Assembly: GCA_002352125.1 (NCBI GenBank)
Contig: DEHU01000146.1
Location: forward strand, 1 to 21,515
Direction: 5' to 3'
Origin: Competibacteraceae bacterium UBA2792
Lineage (GTDB): Bacteria; Pseudomonadota; Gammaproteobacteria; Competibacterales; Competibacteraceae
Length of the DNA stretch: 21,515 nucleotides
A program made the position numbers and the translations under genes. Positions 1-6,386 of this stretch are shown one piece after another. Below the pieces are notes generated by a model. The model was not told where the DNA came from. It made no database searches and was given only the letters and a program-made list of their open reading frames with translations. Each line of letters starts with the position of its first letter. The stretch's first letter is position 1.

Positions 1-140
1 TGCGGGAAACCGGCCGCACCGAGGATGTCCTGTACATCGAACAAGCCAGCCGCCCAGCGGAACAGGTCATCAAACGCTTCGAGGACATTCCCGCGACGCC
101 AGGACCCTATTTCGCGCTGTTCTTGGTTATCAGCAGATAA
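1..140 (+). CDS. cobI: Precorrin-2 C20-methyltransferase, C-terminal end (partial)
   Basis: This is the last 45 codons of a gene that starts before the window. The frame begins at base 3 and ends at TAA 138-140. The tail contains VLYIEQAS, then a Gln-containing segment (AEQVIKRFEDI), then GPYFALFLV just before the stop. This matches the usual C-terminus of CobI/CbiL, which methylates precorrin-2 (or cobalt-factor II) at C20 using S-adenosylmethionine in the cytoplasm. The next gene, cbiG, starts 27 nt later on the same strand and is in the same pathway, which supports the call. With so little protein visible, another tetrapyrrole methyltransferase of the pathway (CobM or CobL) is possible. 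Family assignment is by motif memory, not by alignment. Confidence 0.65.
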   Translation, partial: RETGRTEDVLYIEQASRPAEQVIKRFEDIPATPGPYFALFLVISR

Positions 141-167
141 CCATCCAATCCGAGGCGAGTTGGAATC

Positions 168-947
168 GTGCGCCCTATCGCTATCGTCAGTCTGACCGAT
201 CCGGGCCAAGCGTTGGTGGAACGATTGCTGGCATCGATGCCGGATGCCGAGCACCTGCATCGACCACAACCGTTTCAGGGCGTAGTCCAAGAACGGTTCC
301 TAGCCGGCCAGCGGTTGATTCTACTCTGTGCGGTCGGCATCGCGGTGCGAACCTTGGGGCCCGTTTTGCGCGACAAATACCAGGATCCTGCCGTGCTGGT
401 CATCGATGAACACGGACGGTTCGTGGTGCCGATCCTGTCCGGCCACGAAGGCGGCGCCAACGAATGGGCGCGACAAGTCGCTGAATCTTTGGGCGCGCAA
501 GCCGTCATCACCGGGGCGCAACGCTACACCCAACCGTTGCTGGTGGCTGGCGTCGGCTGCAATCGTGGCTGTCCGCTGGAGCCGCTGCTGGTGTTGCTCG
601 ACCAGACTTTAGCCCGTCACGGCCTGCAACGCAGTGACTTGCGCGCGCTGGCGAGCATCGAACTCAAGCAAGACGAAACGGGAATACACGAACTGGCAAC
701 GGAATTGCGTCTGCCGATCACGTTCTATTCCGCCGCAGTACTAAACGAATACAGCGACCGCCTCAGCCGCAAATCGGAGATCGTGTTTCGGGAAACCGGC
801 TGCTACGGCGTAGCGGAAGCGGCGGCATTAGCGCACGCCGAACGGTTGGTCTCCCACGACTACCGGGCAGAATTGCTCATTCCCAAGCAGAAAAATGCCG
901 ATGCTACGCTGGCGATAGCACGAATATACGGCAATTGCAATACATAA
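168..947 (+). CDS. cbiG: Cobalt-precorrin-5A hydrolase, short form (CbiG)
   Basis: 259 aa, starting at GTG 168 with a purine-rich GAGGCGAG about 8 nt upstream. CbiG opens the delta-lactone of cobalt-precorrin-5A and releases acetaldehyde during corrin ring contraction. The N-terminal domain carries AVGIAVR (about residues 55-61) and the hallmark LSGHEGGAN (residues 90-98). The C-terminal CobE/CbiG domain begins at GVGCNRG (128-134) and ends with the typical LLIPKQK stretch. Enterobacterial CbiG is around 350 aa and has a middle domain between these two. Here the N domain runs almost straight into the C domain, so the middle domain appears to be absent. It is probably co-transcribed with the upstream methyltransferase. 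It converges on the cyclase gene at 970, 22 nt away. Confidence 0.88.
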   Translation: MRPIAIVSLTDPGQALVERLLASMPDAEHLHRPQPFQGVVQERFLAGQRLILLCAVGIAVRTLGPVLRDKYQDPAVLVIDEHGRFVVPILSGHEGGANEWARQVAESLGAQAVITGAQRYTQPLLVAGVGCNRGCPLEPLLVLLDQTLARHGLQRSDLRALASIELKQDETGIHELATELRLPITFYSAAVLNEYSDRLSRKSEIVFRETGCYGVAEAAALAHAERLVSHDYRAELLIPKQKNADATLAIARIYGNCNT

Positions 948-969
948 AAACGCGCTTCACGAGATAATA

Positions 970-1875
970 TCATTCGATTCCACAAACCTGATTTTTACCT
1001 CTTTCCTTAGCCCGATAGAGCGCTTTATCGGCTTTTTCTATCAATGTGTCGATAGTTTCTTTTTTGCCACTTGTAGCCATTACTCCAAAGCTTGCAGTAA
1101 TGTTTGTCGTCTGTTCGTTATCTTGCCTAATTACTGTAGAAGCCAATAGCTTGCATACCCGTTCCGCCCATGAAATCAACATTTCAAGATTCGTTTCTGG
1201 TAAAAGAACCACGAACTCTTCTCCACCCCAACGGCAAATCACATCAACCTCACGGATATTTTTTGATAGGATTTCGGCGACTATTTTGAGCACTTTGTCG
1301 CCAAAAAGATGTCCATGCATGTCATTAATATTCTTGAAATTATCCAAGTCGATCATCGCAATTCCCAGAATGCGATCAAACCTTCTGCATCGCTCCAACT
1401 CCTTATTTAGAATTTTGGTTATGAATCGCCTATTATAAAGTCCTGTTAAAGAATCCTGGGTTGCGGCTCTGGACAACTCTTCAATCAATCTCGCTCGCTC
1501 CGAGATATCTCGAATGACTGCCGTCATCTCTATTTCCGGCCCAACCCTGATCTTGGCAATCGCAACCTCCAGCGGCACTTCAGTGCCATCGGCGCGCAAT
1601 CCCACAACCGATGCTCTTGATTGCATTGGACGAGAATCCACCACGGAATGACGGAAAGAGCTTACATAATCAGAATGTTTAGCCCTATAGCGTAATGGAA
1701 TAAAACGGGAGAGATTTGCACCACAAGCTTCTTTTTCGCTGATTCCGAATATGTCCCGCGCCGCCCCATTGATTAGTTTAATCGTTTGTCTATCATCGAT
1801 GGTGATAATTCCATCATAGGCATTCTCGATAACCGCCTGGAATCGCTGCCTCGCAATATTTAGCTGTTGCTCCAA
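970..1875 (-). CDS. Diguanylate cyclase, PAS-GGDEF part of a frameshifted gene
   Basis: This is the 3' part of a sensor cyclase that makes c-di-GMP from two GTP. Residues 7-125 form a PAS/PAC domain (FQAVIENAYDGIITIDD ... EMTAVIRDISERARL). Residues 135-300 form the GGDEF domain with the active-site loop GGEEF (217-221). An inhibitory-site RxxD (REVD, 208-211) sits exactly five residues before it, so catalysis and product inhibition both look intact. The only usable start here is a TTG (1875) with no good ribosome site. The frame continues upstream as ...ILEQQLNIARQ, which joins naturally to the PAS protein read at 1814-2260 in another frame. I therefore treat both as one original gene of about 430 codons, broken at the T8/A8 run 1878-1885. 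The DNA is visibly more AT-rich than its neighbours, which suggests recent acquisition. Confidence 0.8.
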   Translation of the reverse strand: MEQQLNIARQRFQAVIENAYDGIITIDDRQTIKLINGAARDIFGISEKEACGANLSRFIPLRYRAKHSDYVSSFRHSVVDSRPMQSRASVVGLRADGTEVPLEVAIAKIRVGPEIEMTAVIRDISERARLIEELSRAATQDSLTGLYNRRFITKILNKELERCRRFDRILGIAMIDLDNFKNINDMHGHLFGDKVLKIVAEILSKNIREVDVICRWGGEEFVVLLPETNLEMLISWAERVCKLLASTVIRQDNEQTTNITASFGVMATSGKKETIDTLIEKADKALYRAKERGKNQVCGIE

Positions 1876-2260
1876 TATTTTTTTTATCTGTGATTTCGAT
1901 GCAAGTGCTGATCACGCGATCATGGCCTTGGCTCCTAGGCAATACGGGCGATACAATCACCCGCCACCAACGTGAAAAACCATCCCTCTCAATCACTATC
2001 TCAATTTCTTGAGAGACTTGCTCGATCAAACAACGCTGAAGGCAGTTACGCAGTGGTTTTTCCACATAGCGAGGCAGAATATCGATGATAGTTCTATCGA
2101 TACAATCACCAATCGATTTTTCGGTTATTTCTTCAAAAAGGGTATTGGCGCTGACCAGCTTAAAACAGCTCATTCCGGCTTGTAACTCAAAAATAGCGCA
2201 GCTTGCACCAATCGTTTCTAGCGATTTAAACAGTTCCGAGTGTAAACATTGTCTAAACAT
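1814..2260 (-). CDS. N-terminal PAS domain part of the frameshifted diguanylate cyclase
   Basis: ATG at 2258-2260. The reading frame gives a PAS-type sensor domain: ASCAIFELQAG near the start, then a PAC-like end with WWRVIVSPVLP and ISTCIEITDKK. In intact PAS-GGDEF proteins the EITDKK segment leads into a helical linker and the next domain. Here the frame runs past the A8 run into about 20 unrelated residues (NIGATAKYCEAAIPGGYRECL) and stops at 1814. Dropping one A from the run restores DKK-ILEQQLNIARQRF and fuses it to the PAS-GGDEF frame. No membrane segment is visible, so the protein would be cytoplasmic. It lies 77 nt after the esterase stop on the same strand. It could be a true pseudogene, a sequencing error, or a gene rescued by polymerase slippage. 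Confidence 0.72.
   Translation of the reverse strand: MFRQCLHSELFKSLETIGASCAIFELQAGMSCFKLVSANTLFEEITEKSIGDCIDRTIIDILPRYVEKPLRNCLQRCLIEQVSQEIEIVIERDGFSRWWRVIVSPVLPRSQGHDRVISTCIEITDKKNIGATAKYCEAAIPGGYRECL
1878..1885 (-). other. A8 homopolymer frameshift / possible slippage site
   Basis: Eight T on the plus strand (eight A in the mRNA) lie exactly where the PAS reading frame must shift by +1 to enter the PAS-GGDEF frame. An mRNA with seven or ten A would encode the full protein. A -1 shift or a nine-A mRNA reaches a stop within a few codons. Homopolymers of this length are known both as sequencing-error sites and as transcriptional slippage sites. Confidence 0.75.
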
Positions 2261-2337
2261 TACGATTTTCTACCCAGTCGTTCTTTTTAAGAAGTCGGCC
2301 ATATCAAAACTCGCCTTTCGAACCAGTTCATGGGCAC

Positions 2338-3180
2338 TCAACATTCAATACCCAGAAGAAACGCCAAGGGAACATGTACTCGCGCCCGCCAGGCCCATTC
2401 GGAATGTTCGGCCCCGTCGAATTTTCGGGTGAGCCAGTCGCGACCCGATACATAACCCGCCTTCTTCATCCACTTGTCCATTTGCCGCTGATAGGGCTCG
2501 TAGGCCGCATCCAGAGTTTCGGTGCCGAAATCGAAATAAAGCTTGTGCCGTCCCGCTCCCGGCAAGGCCGCACCCAAAGAGTCCACCAGTATTTTTTCCC
2601 CGGCTGGCCAGTGCGTGGACAAACAACCCACTCCGCCAAAAAGGTTGGGATATTCGATCAACGCATGCAGCGAAATCAAGCCGCCCATGCTGGACCCCAG
2701 CATAAAGGTATGGGATCGATCCGGCAGAGTTGGATAGGTCGCGTCGATGAACGGTTTGAGTTCTTCGACGAGAAACCGAAGATACTCCGCCGATAGGGGC
2801 TCCCCACCGGCCTGTTCGATAAAGCGGGGCAACAATCGCCGCCCCGATGCGGTTGCAAACGCTTCGTGGGGCATGTATTCCCGCCAGCGGAGCGGACTGT
2901 TCCAGATACCGACGACGATGGCGCCAGGCTGGCCGGTCTCTTGGATCAGGCGCGTCACCGCTTCGTCTATACCCCAATCGATCCCGATGAAGGACAGAGC
3001 CGGATCGAACAGATTCTGCCCGTCGTGCATGTAGATGACGGGATAACGAAGCGCGGGCGCCGTCGCGTCGGCGGGCGGACACCAAACATCCACATGCCGG
3101 GGCACAACATGGCAAGACGGGAAATCGGCGTGGCGGATCACGATGCCGGTTCCATCCGAGAACTGGATCGAGTCGGACAC
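2338..3180 (-). CDS. Putative esterase, alpha/beta hydrolase (enterochelin-esterase-like family)
   Basis: 280 aa from GTG 3180. The protein has the alpha/beta hydrolase layout of the putative-esterase family (PF00756 type). RYPVIYMHDGQNLFDP forms the oxyanion-side strand and loop. The nucleophile elbow is GSSMGG, with Ser about residue 164. The catalytic His lies in GAEHSEWAWRARVH (about residue 259) near the C-terminus. Substrate cannot be read from sequence; relatives act on esters including siderophores and acyl groups. No signal peptide is seen, so it is probably cytoplasmic. The frame is open back to a TTG at 3231, but that start would overlap the upstream NmrA-like gene by 47 nt. GTG 3180 begins 4 nt after its stop and suggests translational coupling. 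No clear ribosome site supports either choice. Confidence 0.75.
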   Translation of the reverse strand: MSDSIQFSDGTGIVIRHADFPSCHVVPRHVDVWCPPADATAPALRYPVIYMHDGQNLFDPALSFIGIDWGIDEAVTRLIQETGQPGAIVVGIWNSPLRWREYMPHEAFATASGRRLLPRFIEQAGGEPLSAEYLRFLVEELKPFIDATYPTLPDRSHTFMLGSSMGGLISLHALIEYPNLFGGVGCLSTHWPAGEKILVDSLGAALPGAGRHKLYFDFGTETLDAAYEPYQRQMDKWMKKAGYVSGRDWLTRKFDGAEHSEWAWRARVHVPLAFLLGIEC

Positions 3181-3184
3181 GAGA

Positions 3185-4135
3185 TTATTCGAGCGGGATG
3201 CGGTTTTTGTTTTGGGCAAGCCATCGCTCAAAGGTCTGCAACCCCGGATTGAGCGACCGGGCTACCACCACGTCGCGCGCCCCGCAGAAATACTCCTCGA
3301 AGTCGCGCTTGAACTGGAACATGTTGCCAAGATCTTCCGCCCCCGGAAAGTCGAAGCCGCGATAGACTGCGGGCGGCACGGTGTTGTAGCGCACGTCGCG
3401 ACCCAAAGCTTTGCCGAGTGCGGCGGCTATTTGCACCCCGGTCAGGTGCTCGCCGGCAACGCCGACAGTTTTGCCGATCCACTCGGAACCTCGCTTGAAA
3501 ATACCGTAGGCGCACCGGCCAATATCCTCGGCGGCGATTCCGGGCAGTTTCTTGTCGCCCATCGGCAGGGTAATGGCAAATTGGCCGTCCGGACCTCGCT
3601 TCGGCCCCATGCCGAAGTAGATAAAGTTATCCCAATAAAACGAGGTCAACAAAAAAGTGACCGGCAAGCCAAGGTCGGTGAAGAACTGGTTTGCTTCGCC
3701 CTTGGCGTCAAAATGCGGCACCTTATACTGGTCCATCAGGGTCGGCATGCGATCATCGCTCAGCGGCACCCATCGACGGGTATCTTCCAGCGTAGACCAG
3801 ATGACGTGCCGGAGGCCGGCGCGCTTCGCCGCCCAGGCCATCGCTTTGGCCTCGGCGCGCTCTTTTTCGGGCGAGAAATGCGCCCAAAAAAAGGTTACGC
3901 AATATGCCCCGTAAGCACCTTCAAAGGCTCGTTTCAGACTCTCCTCGTCATCGACATCGGCCGCAACGACTTCAGCGCCTAGCTCGGCCAGTTCCCTCGC
4001 TCTTCCCGAGTTGATATCCCGCGTCAGCGCACGCGCCGTAAACCCACCATTCGGGTCGTTTTGAATGGCGCGGACCAAACCGCCACCCTGCGCGCCGGTC
4101 GCACCTAGCACGACAACGATTTTCTTTTCGGTCAT
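3185..4135 (-). CDS. NmrA-like NAD(P)-binding Rossmann protein
   Basis: 316 aa. The Rossmann dinucleotide motif LGATGAQG (residues 10-17) follows strand KIVVV. LAELGAEVVAADVDDEESLKRAF and RHVIWSTLEDTRRW follow, as in the atypical short-chain NmrA/HSCARG (NMRAL1) branch. The usual Tyr-x3-Lys catalytic pair of classical reductases is not obvious, so it may be a redox sensor or an oxidoreductase/isomerase. The start is fixed by AGGAGG at 4142-4147, 6 nt before ATG 4135. The open frame extends to 4195 but lacks such a site. It is first in a probable three-gene minus-strand unit (NmrA-like, esterase, cyclase). It diverges from cobJ across a 266-nt gap in which I see no convincing promoter. Substrate unknown. 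Confidence 0.82.
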   Translation of the reverse strand: MTEKKIVVVLGATGAQGGGLVRAIQNDPNGGFTARALTRDINSGRARELAELGAEVVAADVDDEESLKRAFEGAYGAYCVTFFWAHFSPEKERAEAKAMAWAAKRAGLRHVIWSTLEDTRRWVPLSDDRMPTLMDQYKVPHFDAKGEANQFFTDLGLPVTFLLTSFYWDNFIYFGMGPKRGPDGQFAITLPMGDKKLPGIAAEDIGRCAYGIFKRGSEWIGKTVGVAGEHLTGVQIAAALGKALGRDVRYNTVPPAVYRGFDFPGAEDLGNMFQFKRDFEEYFCGARDVVVARSLNPGLQTFERWLAQNKNRIPLE

Positions 4136-4141
4136 CACGAT

Positions 4142-4147
4142 CCTCCT
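4142..4147 (-). promoter_or_regulatory. Ribosome binding site fixing the NmrA-like start
   Basis: Minus-strand AGGAGG, a full Shine-Dalgarno match, lies 6 nt before ATG 4135. It decides the start against the in-frame upstream start at 4195, which would give 20 extra non-homologous-looking residues. Confidence 0.85.
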
Positions 4148-4401
4148 TCGTCGGCTTGGAATCCAGTATGGCACCGGTAGGGACATCGGACCCACATCCT
4201 TGATTCCTCCTATCGTTTCCGCCAGTTCAGCGCGGTGTGCTCCAACCCGTTCCCGAACCGCTTAACGCGCGCGGGAAAGCTTGGGCACGAGATCGGGGAT
4301 CCGAGTATCCAATACCGTTTTTTCCAGTTTAAGCGCGATTCGGCTAATCTTCATCCAATCCCCATCGATCGGGGCAATACCAACGCCACTCCAAGGATCT
4401 C

Positions 4402-5172
4402 ATGAACCGCCTCTACCTCATCGGCACCGGCCCCGGCGGGCTGGAGCATCTCAGTCCCGCCGCCCGCACGGCGCTGGAATCTTGCACCGACCTAGCCGGC
4501 CACGGCTTGTATCTGAACCTGCTCGGCAAACTAGCCGAGGGTAAAATCCGCCACAAGACGCCGATGGGAGAAGAGCTGGCCCGCGCCACGCTGGCGCTCG
4601 ATCTCGCCGCCAGCGGCCGGACCACGGCGCTGGTTTCCAGCGGCGACGCCGGCATCTATGGCATGGCGACAGTGGTATTCGAACTGCTGGCACGCAAACC
4701 GAAACCGGAATGGTCCGACGTCGAAATCGAAGTCATTCCCGGCATTTCGGCGATGCAAGCGGCGGCGGCGCGGGTCGGCGCTCCACTGGCGCACGATTTC
4801 TGCGTCATTTCTCTTTCCGACCTGCTGACGCCGTGGGAACTGATCGCCAAGCGTATCGACTTGGCCGGTCAGGGCGATTTTGCCATCGCCTTCTACAACG
4901 CAGTATCCAACAAACGCTCTTGGCAACTGCTGGAAGCCCAGCAAATCCTGCTGCGTTACCGCCAGCCGGAAACGCCGGTCGTCGTCGCGTTCAACGTCAC
5001 CCGCAAAGGCGAACAGATCACCGTCACCACCTTGGGCGAATTGGATCCGGAACCGTTGAATATGCTCTCGCTGGTGATGGTCGGCAATAGCGAAACCCGG
5101 CGAGTGGGACAGTGGGTCTACACGCCGCGCGGCTATCACACCAAGCCGGAGCTGGCGGATATCGATCAGTAG
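4402..5172 (+). CDS. cobJ: Precorrin-3B C17-methyltransferase
   Basis: 256 aa, ATG 4402 with AAGGA a few bases upstream. This is a tetrapyrrole methylase: LYLIGTGPGGLEHLS at the N-terminus (the SAM-side GxGPG loop), VSSGDAGIYGMA (about residues 79-90), VIPGISAMQAAAARVGAPLAHDFCVISLSDLLTPW (about 113-147), and FYNAVSNKR. GDAGIYGMA and HDFCVISLSDLLTPW are typical of CobJ/CbiH. CobJ methylates C17 and drives corrin ring contraction from precorrin-3B (or cobalt-precorrin-3). The next enzymatic steps lead to the CbiG substrate, so it belongs functionally with cbiG at 168-947. It is now separated from cbiG by 3.4 kb of unrelated minus-strand genes. Its last 7 bases overlap the end of the convergent DUF1343 gene. 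Confidence 0.95.
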   Translation: MNRLYLIGTGPGGLEHLSPAARTALESCTDLAGHGLYLNLLGKLAEGKIRHKTPMGEELARATLALDLAASGRTTALVSSGDAGIYGMATVVFELLARKPKPEWSDVEIEVIPGISAMQAAAARVGAPLAHDFCVISLSDLLTPWELIAKRIDLAGQGDFAIAFYNAVSNKRSWQLLEAQQILLRYRQPETPVVVAFNVTRKGEQITVTTLGELDPEPLNMLSLVMVGNSETRRVGQWVYTPRGYHTKPELADIDQ

Positions 5173-6344
5173 AGAAACGCCTCGCGACGTATCGCCTCGA
5201 ACGCTATCCGCTCCTGCGCCCACTGATTGACAAGCGCGGTCAGATCGGCGTCCGCTTCCAGGGCCAGGCGCAGCCGGTCATCCCCCGCCAACAAATCGAT
5301 CGCGGGAACGTCGGCCACGAACTCGTAGGGCTTCGCCCGCCAGGCAAAGGCATCCGGAGCGATGTGCTTGACGCTTTGCAGGAATGCGATGCCGACCGCA
5401 TAGGAATAGAACAGCCGGCGGTCGGTGATGTGGATTTGCACGCCCCCGCACGTACCGCCAGCGTGTTTTTGAAACTTGGGCCGGAAATAGAGCGGACGAA
5501 ACAGGCAACCGGTCAGATTTTTTCGGGACAAGTCGGCGGCGAGAGCCTCGGGATCGATGCCCGGCGCGCCGGCCACCTCGAACGGCCGGCAGGTGCCGCG
5601 CCCTTCCGAGAGTTCGGTCGCTTCCACCAGACACATGCCGGGATAGACCAGCGCGGTATCGACCGTCGGCATGTTGGGCGAAGGATAGACCCAAGGCAAC
5701 CCGGTGTCTTCGAAGACCATCTCGCGCCGCCAACCGTGCATGGGCAACACGTCCAGCTCGCACTGGATGCCTCGTCGCGCTTGAACGTAGCGGGCGATTT
5801 CGCCAGGCGTCAGCCCGTGCCGGTTGGGCAGCGGATGCAGGCCGACGAAGGATTCAAAGCCGTCTTTGATCAGATTGCCTTCGGTGGTCAACCCGTCGAT
5901 GGGATTCGGACGGTCGCAGACCAGCACCCGCACTCCGGCTTTGCCCGCCGCTTCCATGCATAACGCCATCGTCCAGACGAAGGTGTAATAACGCGCGCCC
6001 ACGTCTTGCAGGTCGATCACCAGCGCATCCAGCCCCTCAAGCTGCTCCTGGCGCGGAGTCAAGCTGGCGAAAGTGGCGCCGTACAGGCTATGCACCGGCA
6101 CCCCGATCCGGGGATCGAGCGGCACATCCTCGACATCTTCCATGTCCTGCGCCTCGCCCCGGGCGCCGTGCTCCGGTCCAAAAATGGCGGCGATTCGGGC
6201 ACCGGCCGCTTGCAGCAGATCCAGCGCGTGGCACAGTTCGGCATCGACGCTGGCGGGATGGCAGACCACCCCGATCCGGGCGCCGCGAATTTTTTCTGGA
6301 AAATCATTGATGAGCGTTTCGAGGCCAGTCTGGACGCGGGACAT
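5166..6344 (-). CDS. DUF1343 / NamZ-like exo-beta-N-acetylmuramidase family protein
   Basis: 392 aa from ATG 6344. The whole length matches the DUF1343 family (PF07075): RIGVVCHPASVD, IFGPEHGARGEAQDMEDV, VPVHSLYG, ALVIDLQDVGARYYTFVWTM, VLVCDRPNPIDG, PSPNMPTVDTALVYPGMCLVEAT, LSEGRGTCRPFE and HAGGTCGGVQIHITD. Characterised members (NamZ) remove terminal N-acetylmuramic acid from peptidoglycan fragments. Known NamZ proteins are often exported, but no signal peptide or membrane segment is visible here, so cytoplasmic recycling is the likelier role. It is 42 nt downstream of nasA on the same strand and may be the last gene of the nitrate-assimilation transcript. A 7-bp inverted repeat in that gap includes its ribosome site. 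Specific substrate is inferred from the family only. Confidence 0.88.
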   Translation of the reverse strand: MSRVQTGLETLINDFPEKIRGARIGVVCHPASVDAELCHALDLLQAAGARIAAIFGPEHGARGEAQDMEDVEDVPLDPRIGVPVHSLYGATFASLTPRQEQLEGLDALVIDLQDVGARYYTFVWTMALCMEAAGKAGVRVLVCDRPNPIDGLTTEGNLIKDGFESFVGLHPLPNRHGLTPGEIARYVQARRGIQCELDVLPMHGWRREMVFEDTGLPWVYPSPNMPTVDTALVYPGMCLVEATELSEGRGTCRPFEVAGAPGIDPEALAADLSRKNLTGCLFRPLYFRPKFQKHAGGTCGGVQIHITDRRLFYSYAVGIAFLQSVKHIAPDAFAWRAKPYEFVADVPAIDLLAGDDRLRLALEADADLTALVNQWAQERIAFEAIRREAFLY

Positions 6345-6352
6345 CGCGACTC

Positions 6353-6381
6353 TCGCTCCTTGATTGAGAATTTGGGAGCGA
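6353..6381 (-). promoter_or_regulatory. Inverted repeat covering the ribosome site of the DUF1343 gene
   Basis: TCGCTCC (6353-6359) and GGAGCGA (6375-6381) are exact complements with a 15-nt loop, in the 42-nt space between the nasA stop and the DUF1343 ATG. In the transcript the 3' arm contains the AGGAG-type ribosome site, so folding would hide it. There is no T-tract in the right place for a terminator. Confidence 0.35.
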
Positions 6382-6386
6382 CGATT

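Noticed and set aside
3181..3231. TTG 3231 as the esterase start
   Set aside because: It would overlap the NmrA-like gene by 47 nt with no good ribosome site. GTG 3180 sits just after that gene's stop. Not fully excluded.
3185..4135. NmrA-like protein as a nitrogen regulator of the nearby nitrate genes
   Set aside because: NmrA controls nitrogen repression in fungi, but bacterial members are mostly redox or unrelated NAD(P)-binding proteins, and this gene belongs to a different transcription unit.
4136..4401. Cobalamin riboswitch upstream of cobJ
   Set aside because: No B12-box-like sequence or extended paired structure could be recognised in the 266-nt gap.
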